Positions 33,604 through 46,141 of a stretch of DNA of 64,000 nt are shown here, in pieces (position 1 is the first letter of the stretch; each line of letters opens with the position of its first letter). Made by a program: the position numbers and the translations under genes. Below the pieces are notes generated by a model, which saw only the letters and a list, made by a program, of their open reading frames with translations, did no database searches and had not been told where the DNA came from. Origin of the DNA: Marsupella aquatica. Its lineage: Eukaryota; Marchantiophyta. The stretch covers positions 16,678,001 through 16,742,000 of the forward strand of contig OZ316892.1 in assembly GCA_973895155.1 (NCBI GenBank), read 5' to 3'.

Positions 33604-36600
33604 TCAGTTATAGACCTTGGTGCAAACATAGACATAATGCAAGTCTGGGTCTTCGAGGGAAAACTGTGGACCAAGACTGCCATCTTCATTCAACAAGACT
33701 GGATCTGTGATAACTCTGGAAGAGCTCTCTGCTGCTCTCTTTGAACCTGGCCTGGCTGTCACCACAGCGAATGAAACATTGGTTTGATCCAATGGACCAT
33801 TTGCAAGCATTGATCGTATCTTGACTTCATTTGAATTACGGATTCCTCAGGCTTTCAAGCAAGTACAGGGGAAAATTACCCCGTGATAGCTAGTCTACTA
33901 ACCAGCACATGAAGAAAAGTTAGGAGAGAATTACGAATAACATGTAAGAGAATACTCCAATTAATCTCTGGACCTTTCAGATGTGTCAGGCGAACTCTAG
34001 GATCACCATATGTAATCTGCATGCACAAATTGCCTGCCCCTTACAATATATTCATTTGAAGTAAGGGAGCTGCTTAAACTAAAACCAGAACAACTTAATA
34101 ACCTAAGAGACATAAAATTGCATGAAAGTAAGAAACCCTCTTACCAACAAGATTGGGTGCATTCAAAACAGAAGAAACATACCAGCATATATACACCTCC
34201 AGGCCTCAGGACTCTGGGACACACAATACCCACAACAGCAGCAACTTACGATAAGGATAATGCGTGTACACTAAGATAAACACAATTTAACAGCTCAAGT
34301 GAGGAGATAAATTATGCCATGAATGATGTGCGACTAAATAAGCAAGAAATGCAGTTATATAACATTCTGCTGATAACTTCAGTGACCACAAGGATGATGG
34401 AGCTTTTATAATCCCAATACAAATGATTTGTCAAACAAAGGGACTTTCTTCCCAAGGACCATAAGGCTCCTTATGCAGTGCATATTTTTGCATATTTTTG
34501 CATATTTTTGCCAAGTTTGTTCCCGTGTTTGTAGGTTTGACTCCATGCACTCAGTAATGATAGAGACCTGCAGACCTCCTCCAACATCCTTGCAGCACTG
34601 TATGGTGCACTTGCTCCACACTGCGAACAAATTTCTAGAGTCTTAACTCTTGGGGAAAGAATTTTTGCAACCATCATCCCATGAGATGGATCTAAAGGAT
34701 AAATGATGAATGAAATACCCCAGAAGAGATTCCTACACCCATTCCTACAACGATGGGGTTAAATCACTAAATGTAAAACCCAAGAAGAGAGTTCTACAAT
34801 GACAGGGGTCAAACCAGGTGAAGCAAATGAGATACAATGAAAGCAAAACCTTGAGCAAGAATTCTAAACTCTATATCATTGTCTACTCCTCTGCAGAGGC
34901 TATACATCCCGCTATATATCTACTCAAGCAGTAAACATATGATCAACAAAAGAAAAATACCCATTGATCAGAAATCTAATAAATAAGTCCTTTGGTTCAT
35001 GACCTGGTGATTAATGAGGCAAAATAACTGTTAAATTAAATCATTATTGTTGGTAAATCTTTTATCGCTACATGGGGAATGTAGAGAACACTGGTAGTCT
35101 TGAAGCACCATGAGATGGAGCTATTACCATCAAAGAATCAAACATGCCTAGGATGGTCCTTGCACAAAGCAGCCAAAGCAAGGCAGAGATATTAGCTAAA
35201 CCAAATCATAGATCATTCATTTTCTTTGAACTAAGCAATGACAAAATTTGTACTTATACACAGACCCAAAGTCTGCCTAATGGTTACTACTCTAGTGTGA
35301 GAATGGGAGGTCCCCAATTGAACCCTTGCCGGATAAGAAACTTAAATTCTCCTTGTTCATTAACCATAAATGGCTGGTGACTGTATGCTTCCACAGATAG
35401 GCCTAAAATGACAGAGTAACTGGAAAAGACAATAGTTAATAAAGTACCTTTGTCGATGACAGCATCAAACGTGGCATCTTTGAACATCTTCATCTCTCGT
35501 ACATCAAGTCTTAGGTCTAAATCTTATGTTTAAGGCAAACTATATCCACATGTTCCTGCCTTTTACCTTACCTACTGCAGTCTTCCTGAACAATTGACTT
35601 ATATCACATTGGTAAAATAGGGATACAGCTAAGTTGAGGGACATCTTTGTATTTCTTCTGCATCACATCAATGACCACAGCCGATATGTCCACATTCACA
35701 ATATCTTGATAGCCATCATTAACCATGTCCTCTGATATCACTGTTCAGCAAACCAGATAAATACTTAGAATCAGAGTCATCCAACTTGCTCAATTGTTGG
35801 CTGAACTTTGTGCAGGTGGGGCCCAAAAATGGCCTCCGCCAGACTTGACAATACTTCATACAATACATCTGCCAGACAGTATTCTTCGTGCCCAAACCTA
35901 TTGCACTGGTAGACACACTTAACTCTCACACTGGGTAGACAAATCTATGGCAGCCTTTGTAAATTTCCTTGTCACTGCAGCAGTATTGTCAGACTCTTCT
36001 TTGGACTATACATCACCACTTTGATCACTTCCATAGTTTTTGAGATGCTAAAAATTCACATGATTTGCTTCAGCTACTTTAAAGAGCTTTTACAATAACA
36101 CAAAAGTGCCTGATAAGTTTACCCTAAATTGTGTAGGAAGTCCATGTTTACAAACCCTATGCTTATAATCATGGCACTTAGATTATGCACATGACTGCTT
36201 AGATTATGATTTCCAGCCAATTCATGAGATTGCTTTGCTACAAAGTCTATGTAATTCTAAGAATCTAGTAAGAAACTTGGACTGAACATATGCTATGGTT
36301 TGAATAACTCATTACATAAATGGTGTCTTAGTGCTGAAGGAACTTTTCCACCCCAATCTTCCCTATCATAAGTTTTTGCCTATGCGACCCTGCAACATCA
36401 AAATAAAAGAGTTCGCACTTTTCACCTGCATTGCCGCAGCCAACCATCAATATTCGATTTGTCTTAAGGACATACTTGTTTATTAGAGGAGATAATCCTG
36501 AATATCGTTGGTACCAATCAAATGACCCCGCATCATTAGTGTAACGATTGTCCCAGTATGCCTCATCTCCATATGCCTGAGGATGGTGGGTTTTTCCTTT

Positions 36601-36606
36601 TGTCAT
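33604..36606 (-). CDS. class I SAM-dependent methyltransferase, EEF1AKMT4 / METTL13-N-like, seven exons
   Basis: I assembled complement(33604..33845, 33935..34016, 34183..34213, 34568..34646, 35448..35516, 35627..35740, 36426..36606), which encodes 265 residues with matching phases. The N-terminus has the family block YGDEAYWDNRY...FDWYQRYSGL, then SAM-binding motif I (ILMVGCGNA) and the acidic strand-2 end (IVNVDIS). DVREM and FDAVID follow, then RPGGVYMLITYGDP and a C-terminal LEDPDLHYVYVC. These proteins are Rossmann methyltransferases; animal relatives methylate lysines of translation factor eEF1A. The substrate in plants is inferred only. The usual post-II motif DKGTLD is altered: after AspLys the splice gives Val-Lys-Thr-Leu-Glu, unless another acceptor two codons away is used. 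The gene is divergent from the DRC9-like gene, 2.0 kb apart. Confidence 0.85.
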
Positions 36607-38624
36607 ATTGGGGGCTGTAGTGAAACAACTATAGCCCTCTCATTTTCTTGGCAGGTCCCATCAAGGTGACAAGCATTGGAACTCCACTTTGCACATCACC
36701 ACTGTAGTTGCTCATATTAGTTGTTGACTCAAGCCGACAGCTTCTTGATTGCAATTAATTGTAAGAACACACAAAGATTCAGGAGCGAACTGGCTGTAAG
36801 GGATGGAGCCAAAAAAGGCCGGGACAGGGTACAGGTAAGGACAGAGAGGGATAATCACCGACTACACGCAGTTCAAAAATGCAAGCACACTAAACAGGTG
36901 GTGGAGAAAGGAATGGACATGCACCAAGACAACCCAATTAGTAAAAAGCAATTATTGAGACATAAGCACTCAAACTATCTGGCCCACAGCCTACTTTACC
37001 TTCTCTTTGTCACTATGTCCGCGCTACCTCAGGAGCGGGCAAGAGTGACAGCCTTCCTAATCTATGTGCAACTCCAATGTTCTGCCATAAGTTTGGCCCT
37101 CACCTCCAGTAGATTTCAATGAGGATCACTTTCATAGAGAATGAAGGTGACCAGTTTCCTCCACTCATGCTTGTCTTTATCCAACTTTGAGTTCTCCATA
37201 TGAAAGGCAGAATATAACTCTCCTAGGTACAGTAGATAGCCCAATCTGGTGTGGGTCATACTTTTGGAGAATTTATGTGTGGTAGTCCTGAGGAAATGCA
37301 CAAAGATGTTTGGTAAATGATCCTTCCTTGGGGCAAGAAATGTAAAATTTGTCAATTAGCCTGCCCGGCTCTCCGTGTTGTGATAGACTCTACCAGTACT
37401 CTAGTCCTGATGTAAACAATGTCCACCATATGCCTTGCCGGGCCTCTAGCCAATCCAGTGGGGTGAGAGTAATACCACAAATCATTCCCTTCATGGCACA
37501 ACTGGGCTACTATTGTAAAAAGAGCATCTGCAGTGGTGACCTCAGTTGTTGTCACAAATCTGTGTCAGAAAATCAACAGCCATGTCGAGAAATAATAAAA
37601 TTGGGAGATGCCCACACAGATGGCCTCAAGAGGTGTTCTAAAAAAAATCCTCTCAACCCTGACGCACTATTGCTGAGAACAAAAATGGTGGCGCACTCAA
37701 AGCCCATCAGGAACCGTGATCTCCAACGTATCTCTTAACCCTTGCACTTAAGTAAAGGCAAGTTTGCCAAAAAATCCGGATCAACTTAGAATCCCGCCAT
37801 ATTCTCAATGCATGCACATCATTTTTTAGGTGAATGGTGGAGAAATGAAAAATATTGGACCATTTTAGCTAAACAAATTGAAATAATCTGCTGTAATCAC
37901 AATATTGTGCAGGACACTACATTTCTTAACCCAAAAGTTCTTGTATAAAGTACTTTGGTTAGCTCGTAGTACTCATTTCACGTAGAGTACAATCCTATAT
38001 ATGAAAGAACATGATGTATTCGGGGGAGTTTCTAGTATTGGTGGCAGCTCATGAGTTCGCCATAGGGACTACAACTCACTCTAAACTCCCATTCAGATCT
38101 ACGTTAAGGCCGTTGTACAGTGGCAGCCTTGGTTTAAACATGGTATCGCTGTGTGCATTAACTTGGCCAGAAAAATGTGGACTGTGTGTATTCTGACGAG
38201 AATGATTTTTAATTGTAGGATAGGTTTTGGCCTTTGTCTGATACAAGATCATGGAAACTATGTCAAAATGTAATCTCCTGGCAGTTTCTTTTAATTAAGT
38301 CTACCAGTATCCATGCACTTGTCTATTGTCGCTACCATAAGCCACACTAGACTTTTATTACTTTGGTTAAAGCTCATTTCTCGCACAATATGGCAGAAGT
38401 TAGGTTTGGCCGGCATCACTGCATCCCACGTAGTAACACAAAGAAGAAGTCCATAAGGACATCAGAGGAGTTGTTCAAACAGTGTGGCATCTCTTGTGGT
38501 AGTATGGTACAACTAGGGGTGATAAACTTTTCTTCCAAATGTTTGCTGATGGAAAGTTAGCAAATTTTCAATGCATGCAACATGTTAGTCTAGAGCTGCT
38601 GAAAGTTTATTGTGAAGCTTAGTG
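36607..38624. promoter_or_regulatory. intergenic region between two divergent genes
   Basis: About 2 kb separates the start codons of the methyltransferase (minus) and the DRC9-like gene (plus), so both promoters should lie here. Minus-strand frames at 37116-37555 (79 and 67 aa) are open but match nothing I recognise and could be transposon remnants. No clear TATA box or motif cluster was found. Confidence 0.35.
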
Positions 38625-41600
38625 ATGGCAGAGGGTGGAGAGGATGGCAATGGCCAGGCAGAAGAGAATTTGAATGCCAACTCAAGGGTCCCCAAGGAAA
38701 ACCCCACACCTGCAAATATTGACCCTCCACCTCTGCCTCAGCCTGATTCCAAACCCCAAACCGAAGTGTTGGTTGCTTCCACCCCATCCAGCGTGACCTC
38801 TAATGGTGAATCTGACCCCCCCATTGTTCCTCCAGTTCCTCGCCCCTCCATAGCTGCTGCCCTTCGCAGAGGATCTTATTTTGGCGATGCTAATCCACGA
38901 AGAGCTTCCATTGCTGAAGTTCTTGCTGCTGCTCAGCCAAATCAAGAATTTGGACACTCAGTTACTACTGAACAGACCTCATCTCCTCCTGAATCTGATG
39001 CAGCCTCCATAGGTTCAGAAGTGGAAGAAGACCAACAACTCACAAATGAATCTCGTGTATATATCATGGGATTCTTGCAAGGCATGTTGGAGCGCTGGGA
39101 ACTCATGGCAATACTACCTGGAGCCAATTCGGTAATGACAAATTTATGCTTTCAGTGTATTAAGACATCCAACTGAAGCTTGTTGGAGCTTTTGGAAGAT
39201 GAAAGGAAAAAACAGATTTTGGTCTTGGGCTTGCAAAATGCTTTTGTTACAAGAAATAAGATAACACTAGAACTTCACACCCTAAATTGTACTTCATTGG
39301 CTTGATTCAAACGGAAGCATGGAATGCTTTACCTGAGTACGATCAGATACAAAATAAATAGTAATTCAGGTGTAGATAGCATAGTCAAATTCTCAGGGTC
39401 AACATTGAATTTTTGAATTCCTAGGGAGCATTGCGTTGGAATATGGATTTGTGTAATTCAATCTCTGCATATAAAGTCAAGTAAGAGCACCACCTGGTCC
39501 TGGACCCACAGATCTGAGAATGATCTTTAAATAAGCTAGTTTGGCTTTGGAAGACATTCATCCACCAAGAAAGCATGTAAACTTCTAACTGTTGCCCCAT
39601 CCGATGTGTGATTGATGTGAATTTCTCCCAGAAAAAAGAAACTAGTTTGGACCTGGCAAGTGTCCCAGATGGTCTGCCAGAGCTAGCAACAAAGACAAAG
39701 TGGTTGAATGCCGCAAATTTAATTAAATATAGTTTGGGTGGCCATCCAAAGGTTTCCAAGTTTGATTTGGAGGTGGCTTATCTTACGAAAGTGATGACCA
39801 TGACACTAAAAGAGGTATTTGTGTTTACTGCTAGTATTTCTATGAAATTAGGTTTTTATATATGGGTCATTCTCCATTTATACAAACCTAATTTCATATG
39901 GGTCCACCTCCATTTCGGAAGTCCTACTCTCAACAAGGAGATCTTTGCAATTGGAATCCCTCCTTCTTATTATAGTGAATATCAAGGGGGCGTGGAGTCC
40001 CTCCAGAATGCTATTCTTCTCCTTCCCCCATTGTGTCTCCCCATCCCGCTTTGCCCCAACTCATAAAGTACAGTTAATGTGATCCTATCAGTTCTTTCCT
40101 TGAACATTATTGTAAGAGATGAATCCTCTGGCTTGCGGGCACACAACGCTGTTGAGAAATAACATTTTAAGTATTGTTTTGTGGTTGTCATGAATTGTTG
40201 TGTTTTTTGTACATTCCTAGAATTTACTATTACACTTGAATTATGAAGAAACCACAGATTGACAAGGATTACTTGTAGTTTTGAGCTCAAATTTAACAAC
40301 GTGCATTTTTCCATGCACAGGTTCGGGACGCTTGCACTTTTTATAAACTGATCAATGTCATTGAAGAGGATAGCCGCTCAGTGAAAATGCTTCCAGATAG
40401 CATTGCACATATAAAACATTTGAAAGGGAGCATGGAAGTTCTTAAAAATGTGATGGAGGCAGAGGCAGAGGCACACAAGGAGGCAAGGCGACAGTGGGCT
40501 AGAAATATTGTTCAAAGGAAATTGGTGCGTAGCTAGAAACCTATTATACTTACAAAGACATAAATTACCTGGAAGTAGTCATATTCCAATAGTCATCTGT
40601 AAAGTTCAAATTAGTCTTGGCAACAGTGACTGTAATAGCTCAGAAAAGACAGAGAAAATGGTTAAGCTTCTGAGCACATTGAGTTTCAAAACTGAGTGTC
40701 TTGTTCTAAGTCAATAGGGCCAAGAGAGCTTAACAATACTTGGTTCTTTGACACTTTTGAAAGAGTGATTATTTTGCTTCCTCTGCAAATTTCCGTTGGG
40801 CTTTGTTTCTTTTTCTTTGAGAAAACAGTTACCTTTCTAGGCCACCCTTTACTTGACAGGGTTAGGTCCCCAATTCAATTTACCAAGTTTCGTCAGAGTA
40901 AGCTGGTTGTCCTATGGAATGTAGTTGAGAATTGATGCCATGCAATTGACTTTTGATAAACTGAGTAAGGTGGCTTTTCAAGAGGTTGGGGATGCTTTCA
41001 AAAAAAAATTTGGTCTCCAATGTGTGATCAGGGCCCTCGTGATTAGTTGCTGTACGTTCATTTTGCAAGACCTTGGGGGCCTTTTCCTTCCAAACTATTC
41101 CCAATCCTATGTGGAAGGAAGTGGGGCCCAAATCTTGCTTATGTGGAGCAAACGTTTGTCCCATATTTTAGACCACCTCTCTTGGAGGTTCTTCATGTGG
41201 CGATTGATCTGTTCATATTTTAAGTCTTTGAAATTAAAAGGGGGCACACATGCTCCTCATCATATCTTCTCTTATCAGACTAAGAAGGGCTCTAGCCAAC
41301 GAACTATGTGACTTTTAGGTAGAGTGGGTCCCAATTTGGTGTCCTAGCAAATTTTTCTAGCACCATTTGCTGCAATTAGCTTTACAATACATTGGGGGCC
41401 ATAATACAATTCTAAATTCTCTTTTAGATCTGGTACATTATCTTTAGAATTGTTAGCTAATTGATCAGAAATTTAACATTCTAAACAACAACACTCAAAC
41501 TGCTCTCAAGGTCTAGTGAAGCCACCCTTAGCTCAAGATGACATACCCAAACATTTTCAATCAAAATTGTTGCACTGACAGCTCTCAAGTTTGATCTGAG

Positions 41601-43956
41601 GATTTAAGTGTCATCTGGCTGGACTTTTGCAATTCTGTGATCAAATTCTGATTTCATCTGGAAGAAACTTAGATTTTTGAAGTTTTAATTGTTCTTCACC
41701 TCTAGTGCCATTCAAGTAGAAAGTGATATTTTCTAATTGAACCAACTGTAAAAATCTCAGGAGCTTAAGGAGTTGAGGAAACAAAATATGATTCAATATA
41801 GATATAAGTGAGTGTGTTCAACAACTAACTATTACTTTGTATTTTTTCCCACCAATGTTGTGCTTGTGAATGTCCTTACCTCCTAGAGAAAGTCCTAAAC
41901 TAAACTTAGGTGACAAATTTTCCTGGATCTGTAAGATTTCATGGTGGCAAGGAAAGGTACTACTTCATGGATCTTAGTTCTTCTGTCAAGGGATCCGTTA
42001 TGTATGTCCTGTTCCACGCATAGTTGATTCTTTAGAGCACAGTAACATATTGGGCAACCCAAAAGGTTTTCTAAACTAGTTGACGTTCTAAAAATGGTTC
42101 ATGAAATCGAGTATGATATTAAAGAAATCCATGACTGTTTTGGGTTTAGCAATGTATATTGTAACTCACTTGGAGTTGACATTTGTGAGCCTGTAGGGCG
42201 GATAATGCCTTAGCAACGGGGGACCTGGCTCGACGAGAATATGCAGTGCAACTGGTTCACCTAAGGGCAGAAAATGCTCGATTGAAGAATGACTTAGGAG
42301 TAAGATGTCTCCCATTCTCATAATATGTTTTATTTTCTTTCTTTTCATGGTCTCATCCTAGAAATTCTGCAGAGTAAGAGAATCGTACTCCCTATACTGC
42401 TGACATAGATATATTTGTCATGCTGGTCAAGTGTTGTCACAAGAACTCAAGGTTTTGCCACTTCAAAACCTTTCTTAAAAGGCTGCGGAGAAGTAAAAGT
42501 ATTGATGATCCCCACACTATGATATCCAATCTCACAGGCAGATAGTGTGTTTACAAGTTGTCACTAGAAAGAAATCCTGGCCATTCATTGAAGAGCTGTT
42601 TTTTCACCATTGGATCGGCCAAAAACATTTCCCTGTGCACCAGCCCCAACTTTCCAGGCACCCTTCCTGCCTCCCTCCATACTTTCCACCTCGCTGTCTG
42701 TGGGTCACCTCGGCTAATCATGCACTGCAAGGGCATTGGGCTTGTAACCACATAATTCCAAACACATTCATGTTTTTTCAATTGTTGGAGAAAGGCCACA
42801 GAGACCAAGTAGATAACACAAGATTTATTTATTTTACTTGACCTTACAATATAGTTCCCTCATTTTTAAATCAAATATCAAGAAGACAAATTTAGGGGCA
42901 TATTTTGTATCCAGTCTTTTTTAGAATGGTTTCTTTGTGCTACCAGACCTTAAAAGAAATGATTTCATTATAAGCCGTACATAAATAACAGGATCGAACT
43001 CTTTAGGATTAGTTGGCAAGTAGCCTATGAGGAAACTGGAATTAACACAAACAGCACAAATTATATTTACTGTTCGTAAAAGGTGGAGAAAAAAGTACAC
43101 GAGGCAAGTGTGGAATTCTTGAAGAAACAAAACATGGAGCTAAGAGAGGAAGCGGTTGCACTACAAGCAGGAATGGAGCTTGACAATCACAACCTTGATC
43201 ATATGCTTGAGAAAATGCGGCTGCAGAGGAAGGAGAAGGAAGCAATTTTGGCTGAACTGGAGCCTAGGTGATACTCGGATAAGTTAATCACATGCGAAGT
43301 ACCAAGTTGCTGTTTTCTTGCTTACCTAACAGAGAAGTCAAAGCCATATGTTCAAGCATTTAAGTTTTGGAAAATAAATCATCTTAACCCATTGTTGTAT
43401 TACAAGCAGTTCATCTAGACGTGCTTGATTGGTTTATGCACTGTACAAATACAACGATGACATAGTTGCTGCTAATGATAATGCCTTTATGATGCTGCTA
43501 CTTGACGCCGAAGTGAATCATTCACATTCTTGATACAATTGAGAGTCCTGATGGAAAGTGATAAAATTCTTGTTCTCTAGAGGGGGGCTGGATTAGTTGC
43601 AAGGTAAGAATTCAATTGTTTACATATATATATTTATGAATTAAGTTTAAACAATCATAACAAAGATATAAAAGTGCTTGATTTCCCCAAAAATGATGTG
43701 CAGGTATATGGCAAGGATGGAGGAGATTGAGGCAGCTAGATTGGAAGCCATAAGGAAGCAAGAAGAGTTTTTTGCCAATCAAGGTCAAATTGAGCTGCAA
43801 ACCTTTGGAGCACTTAAAATACAAAGAATTTGGCGTGGCTACTTGGTTCGAAAGGTTTGGTCAAAACAACTCAAGAAACTGAAGCGAAAGAGACTTGCTG
43901 CTAAGAAGAAGAAAGGAGGGAATGCTGGAAAGAAGAAGACAAAGAAGACAAAGTAG
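38625..43956 (+). CDS. dynein regulatory complex subunit 9 (IQCG/DRC9)-like protein, seven exons
   Basis: I assembled join(38625..39131, 39632..39814, 40321..40524, 41761..41807, 42197..42299, 43083..43267, 43704..43956), 493 residues, with GT-AG borders and consistent phases. The N-terminal 130 residues are Pro/Ser/Glu-rich and disordered. From about residue 150 the protein is helical. A long coiled coil spans exons 3 to 6 (EAEAEAHKEARRQ, LRAENARLKNDL, LEKMRLQRKEKEAIL). The end carries an IQ motif (ALKIQRIWRGYLVRK) followed by a Lys-rich tail. Helical protein, single C-terminal IQ and Lys tail at this length fit DRC9, which binds calmodulin and sits in the nexin link of motile axonemes. In a plant this implies flagellated sperm, with male-organ expression expected. 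The name rests on architecture; another IQ coiled-coil protein is possible. Confidence 0.7.
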
Positions 43957-44710
43957 TTATCATACATTTAGTCTTGATAAATTTGCACTTACTTTGATGT
44001 TCTCATCGAGCTTGGAATACTTCCATAATCAGATCCAAGGGTTGAATGACTATTGAGATATGAGAGCATGACAAATCTGGTTTTTGCCATACATTTCCAA
44101 AACGTTTTCCACGAAGGGAAGGGTCATACCAGAAACTGTAAGGGAGGAGGATTATGGCCTGCATTGGAGTTGAGGGGCTCTCTCAGGTTATCTACTCACT
44201 ATTTGAGTCGGGGCTGAAATTGCCAGAAGGGCTATAAGGCTATTGGGTGTAGTCACCTGCAGTTCTGCTAAAGCAATGAGACAACCAAAGTGCAACAACT
44301 TCCAGATTGAGACAATTTCGAGTTCATAGCTGCCCCATGACCTCAACGAGAGTTTCATGCGAGAGTGTCTGTGTGAGAATTCAGTTGGCTCATTTTTTCC
44401 GCAGTTAAAGAGGTGTGATCACCTTTCATTCCCCCCTGCTCGTTAACTCACAGCTTCAATGCGCCAGCCGCCCCCCCCCCTTATAAAGCCTCCCTGATAT
44501 TCCATTCATACAATTTCACGACCTCTCTTTTCTCTCTCTTTCTTGCTCAGCCTTTTACAAATGTTCATATTCCAAAACGGGATCCTGATCCAACGACGAC
44601 ATCCGACCTCATAGCAGTATAATGAAGGCGGAAATGGTGGGTCCTCGTCAGTCAGTTTAAATTACCGAAAGTCAGAGACTCTGACAGGGAATGATTGAGT
44701 TCATCAGAGG

Positions 44711-45127
44711 TTTTCTTTGGAGTGAGACGGATCGGATGCAATCGTAGAGTTTAGAAGCATTTCTGCACTAATCGATCTGACTTCATCATCCGTTAGATAT
44801 ATTGGCACAGAGGGACAGTGCAGAGTTTTCTTTGGACCGAGCCGGATCGGATGCAATCCACGAGTTCAAAAGCATTTCAGCACGTCCCGATCTGACTTCG
44901 TCATCCATTAGATACATTGACAAAGAGAGACAGCAGTTTTCTTTGGACTGAGCCGGATCGGATGCAATTCAAAAGCATTTCTGCACTAATCGATCTTACT
45001 TCATCATCCGTTAGATATATTGACACAGAGAGTCAGAGCAGAGATTTTCTTTGGACTGAGCCGGATCGGATTGCAATTCAAGATTTCAATTGCATTTCTG
45101 CACTGATCGATCTGACGTCATCAATTT

Positions 45128-45130
<3 letters not shown>
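44711..45130 (+). repeat. ~110-bp tandem repeat, four copies, upstream of the transporter gene
   Basis: Copies begin with TTTTCTTTGGA at 44711, 44826, 44937 and 45045. Each contains GCCGGATCGGATGCAAT (first copy variant), CATTTCTGCAC, GATCTGACTTCATCATCC and TTAGATATATTG. Copy lengths are about 115, 111 and 108 bp, and the fourth is cut short by a GA microsatellite. Conservation is highest in the GGATCGGAT and CGATCTGACTTCATC words, which might be binding sites; this is inference. Confidence 0.9.

Positions 45131-45170
<40 letters not shown>
45131..45170 (+). repeat. (GA)n microsatellite
   Basis: About 19 GA units follow the last tandem copy directly. GA/CT tracts are common in plant core promoters and 5' leaders. 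Confidence 0.9.
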
Positions 45171-45172
<2 letters not shown>

Positions 45173-46141
45173 TAGTGAACTACGGGAGGAATCAGGTCGT
45201 GAGCTCATGAGGCTGGAATCTGCGTGAATCGTCTGAATCACTGTGATCTTTGGCTGGGCTGGGTTGTGGCTGCACATTTCGAGGATCTGGGAAGCCTTGG
45301 CCTTGGTTTCATTTGAAGTTCATTAGGTTTGCACGAGATGCGGATCCGAAGCCGTTGCCTGAATAATGTTTGTTGCTGAGAAATTTTTGAGATGTCGGAG
45401 GAGCCATTCTCTGTATCTTGGTTCTGAGATAGCAAAGAATGAGTTCCATCTTTCCCCCAACTAGTGGTGAGTGTTGATTTGTTGGAGCCGAAGGATTAGC
45501 CCCGGGGAAGCAAAGCGTTGATTCTGCTTTCTCGTTCCCGGGGGAATTGACGTACTCTAGAAGTTAGAGCTCGTTGAAAGCCTTTTTTGGAATGATTTCC
45601 ATGTTCATCCAGAGGAATATGATGTGCTGCGCATTGTTGTACCGTAGTTCTGAACTTCAACTTCAGCTCCAGGTGCTTCGAAACCCAGTCCAGACGGATT
45701 GTTACAAACAGAGTCCTCGTTGATTTGTAGCGTACTAGAACCAGCCCGTGGGGTTTAAACCGAGAAAGCCACGCCACCTGAAAGGCTGAAGTTGACTTGA
45801 CGGAGGTTCATCTCAGGAATAACAAGCTGAGGAGAAACAAAGGAAGTAAGATTTTGGCTGTTTGTTAGTGACAAGGATGAGTACAACGGTGCGACGGCAT
45901 CGGAAGCACAAAAAAGGTCGCGGTTAGGGCTGGTTCGCGAGTGACTGATTGGATCACAATTGAGTGGAGTGCAGAAATTTCGTGGGTAAGATAAGTTTGG
46001 ATTTGTGTGCGAACAGGCTCTCCTTGAGAAGGAAAAGCTTGTGAGTACGTGCGCAGGAGTGTCTATTGAGAGAACCTAGATTGTAGTTACAGAGCATGTG
46101 AGCTGCCTGCTGATGTTGCAGTGGCCACAACAGGAGTGAGT

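Larger units (their letters stand above)
43957..46141. promoter_or_regulatory. upstream region of the AVT6-like gene, with tandem repeat array
   Basis: The 3'UTR of the DRC9-like gene should end in the first few hundred bases. The rest holds a C-run near 44470, a ~110-bp tandem array (44711-45130), a GA run and about 1 kb of CpG-containing DNA that reads like a long 5' leader, with short upstream ATGs. The promoter of the transporter is probably here. Confidence 0.4.

Noticed and set aside
37116-37555. Two adjacent minus-strand frames between the divergent genes
   Set aside because: They are suggestive of coding composition but match no family I know; kept only as a note in the spacer entry.
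39815-40066. Continuation of the frame after exon 2 of the DRC9-like gene
   Set aside because: A GT donor at 39815 and exact phase agreement with 40321 show that this is intron sequence.
46121-46141. Seven-codon upstream extension of the transporter ORF
   Set aside because: It would need a GTG start; the first ATG in frame is at 46142 and family N-termini do not support the extension.
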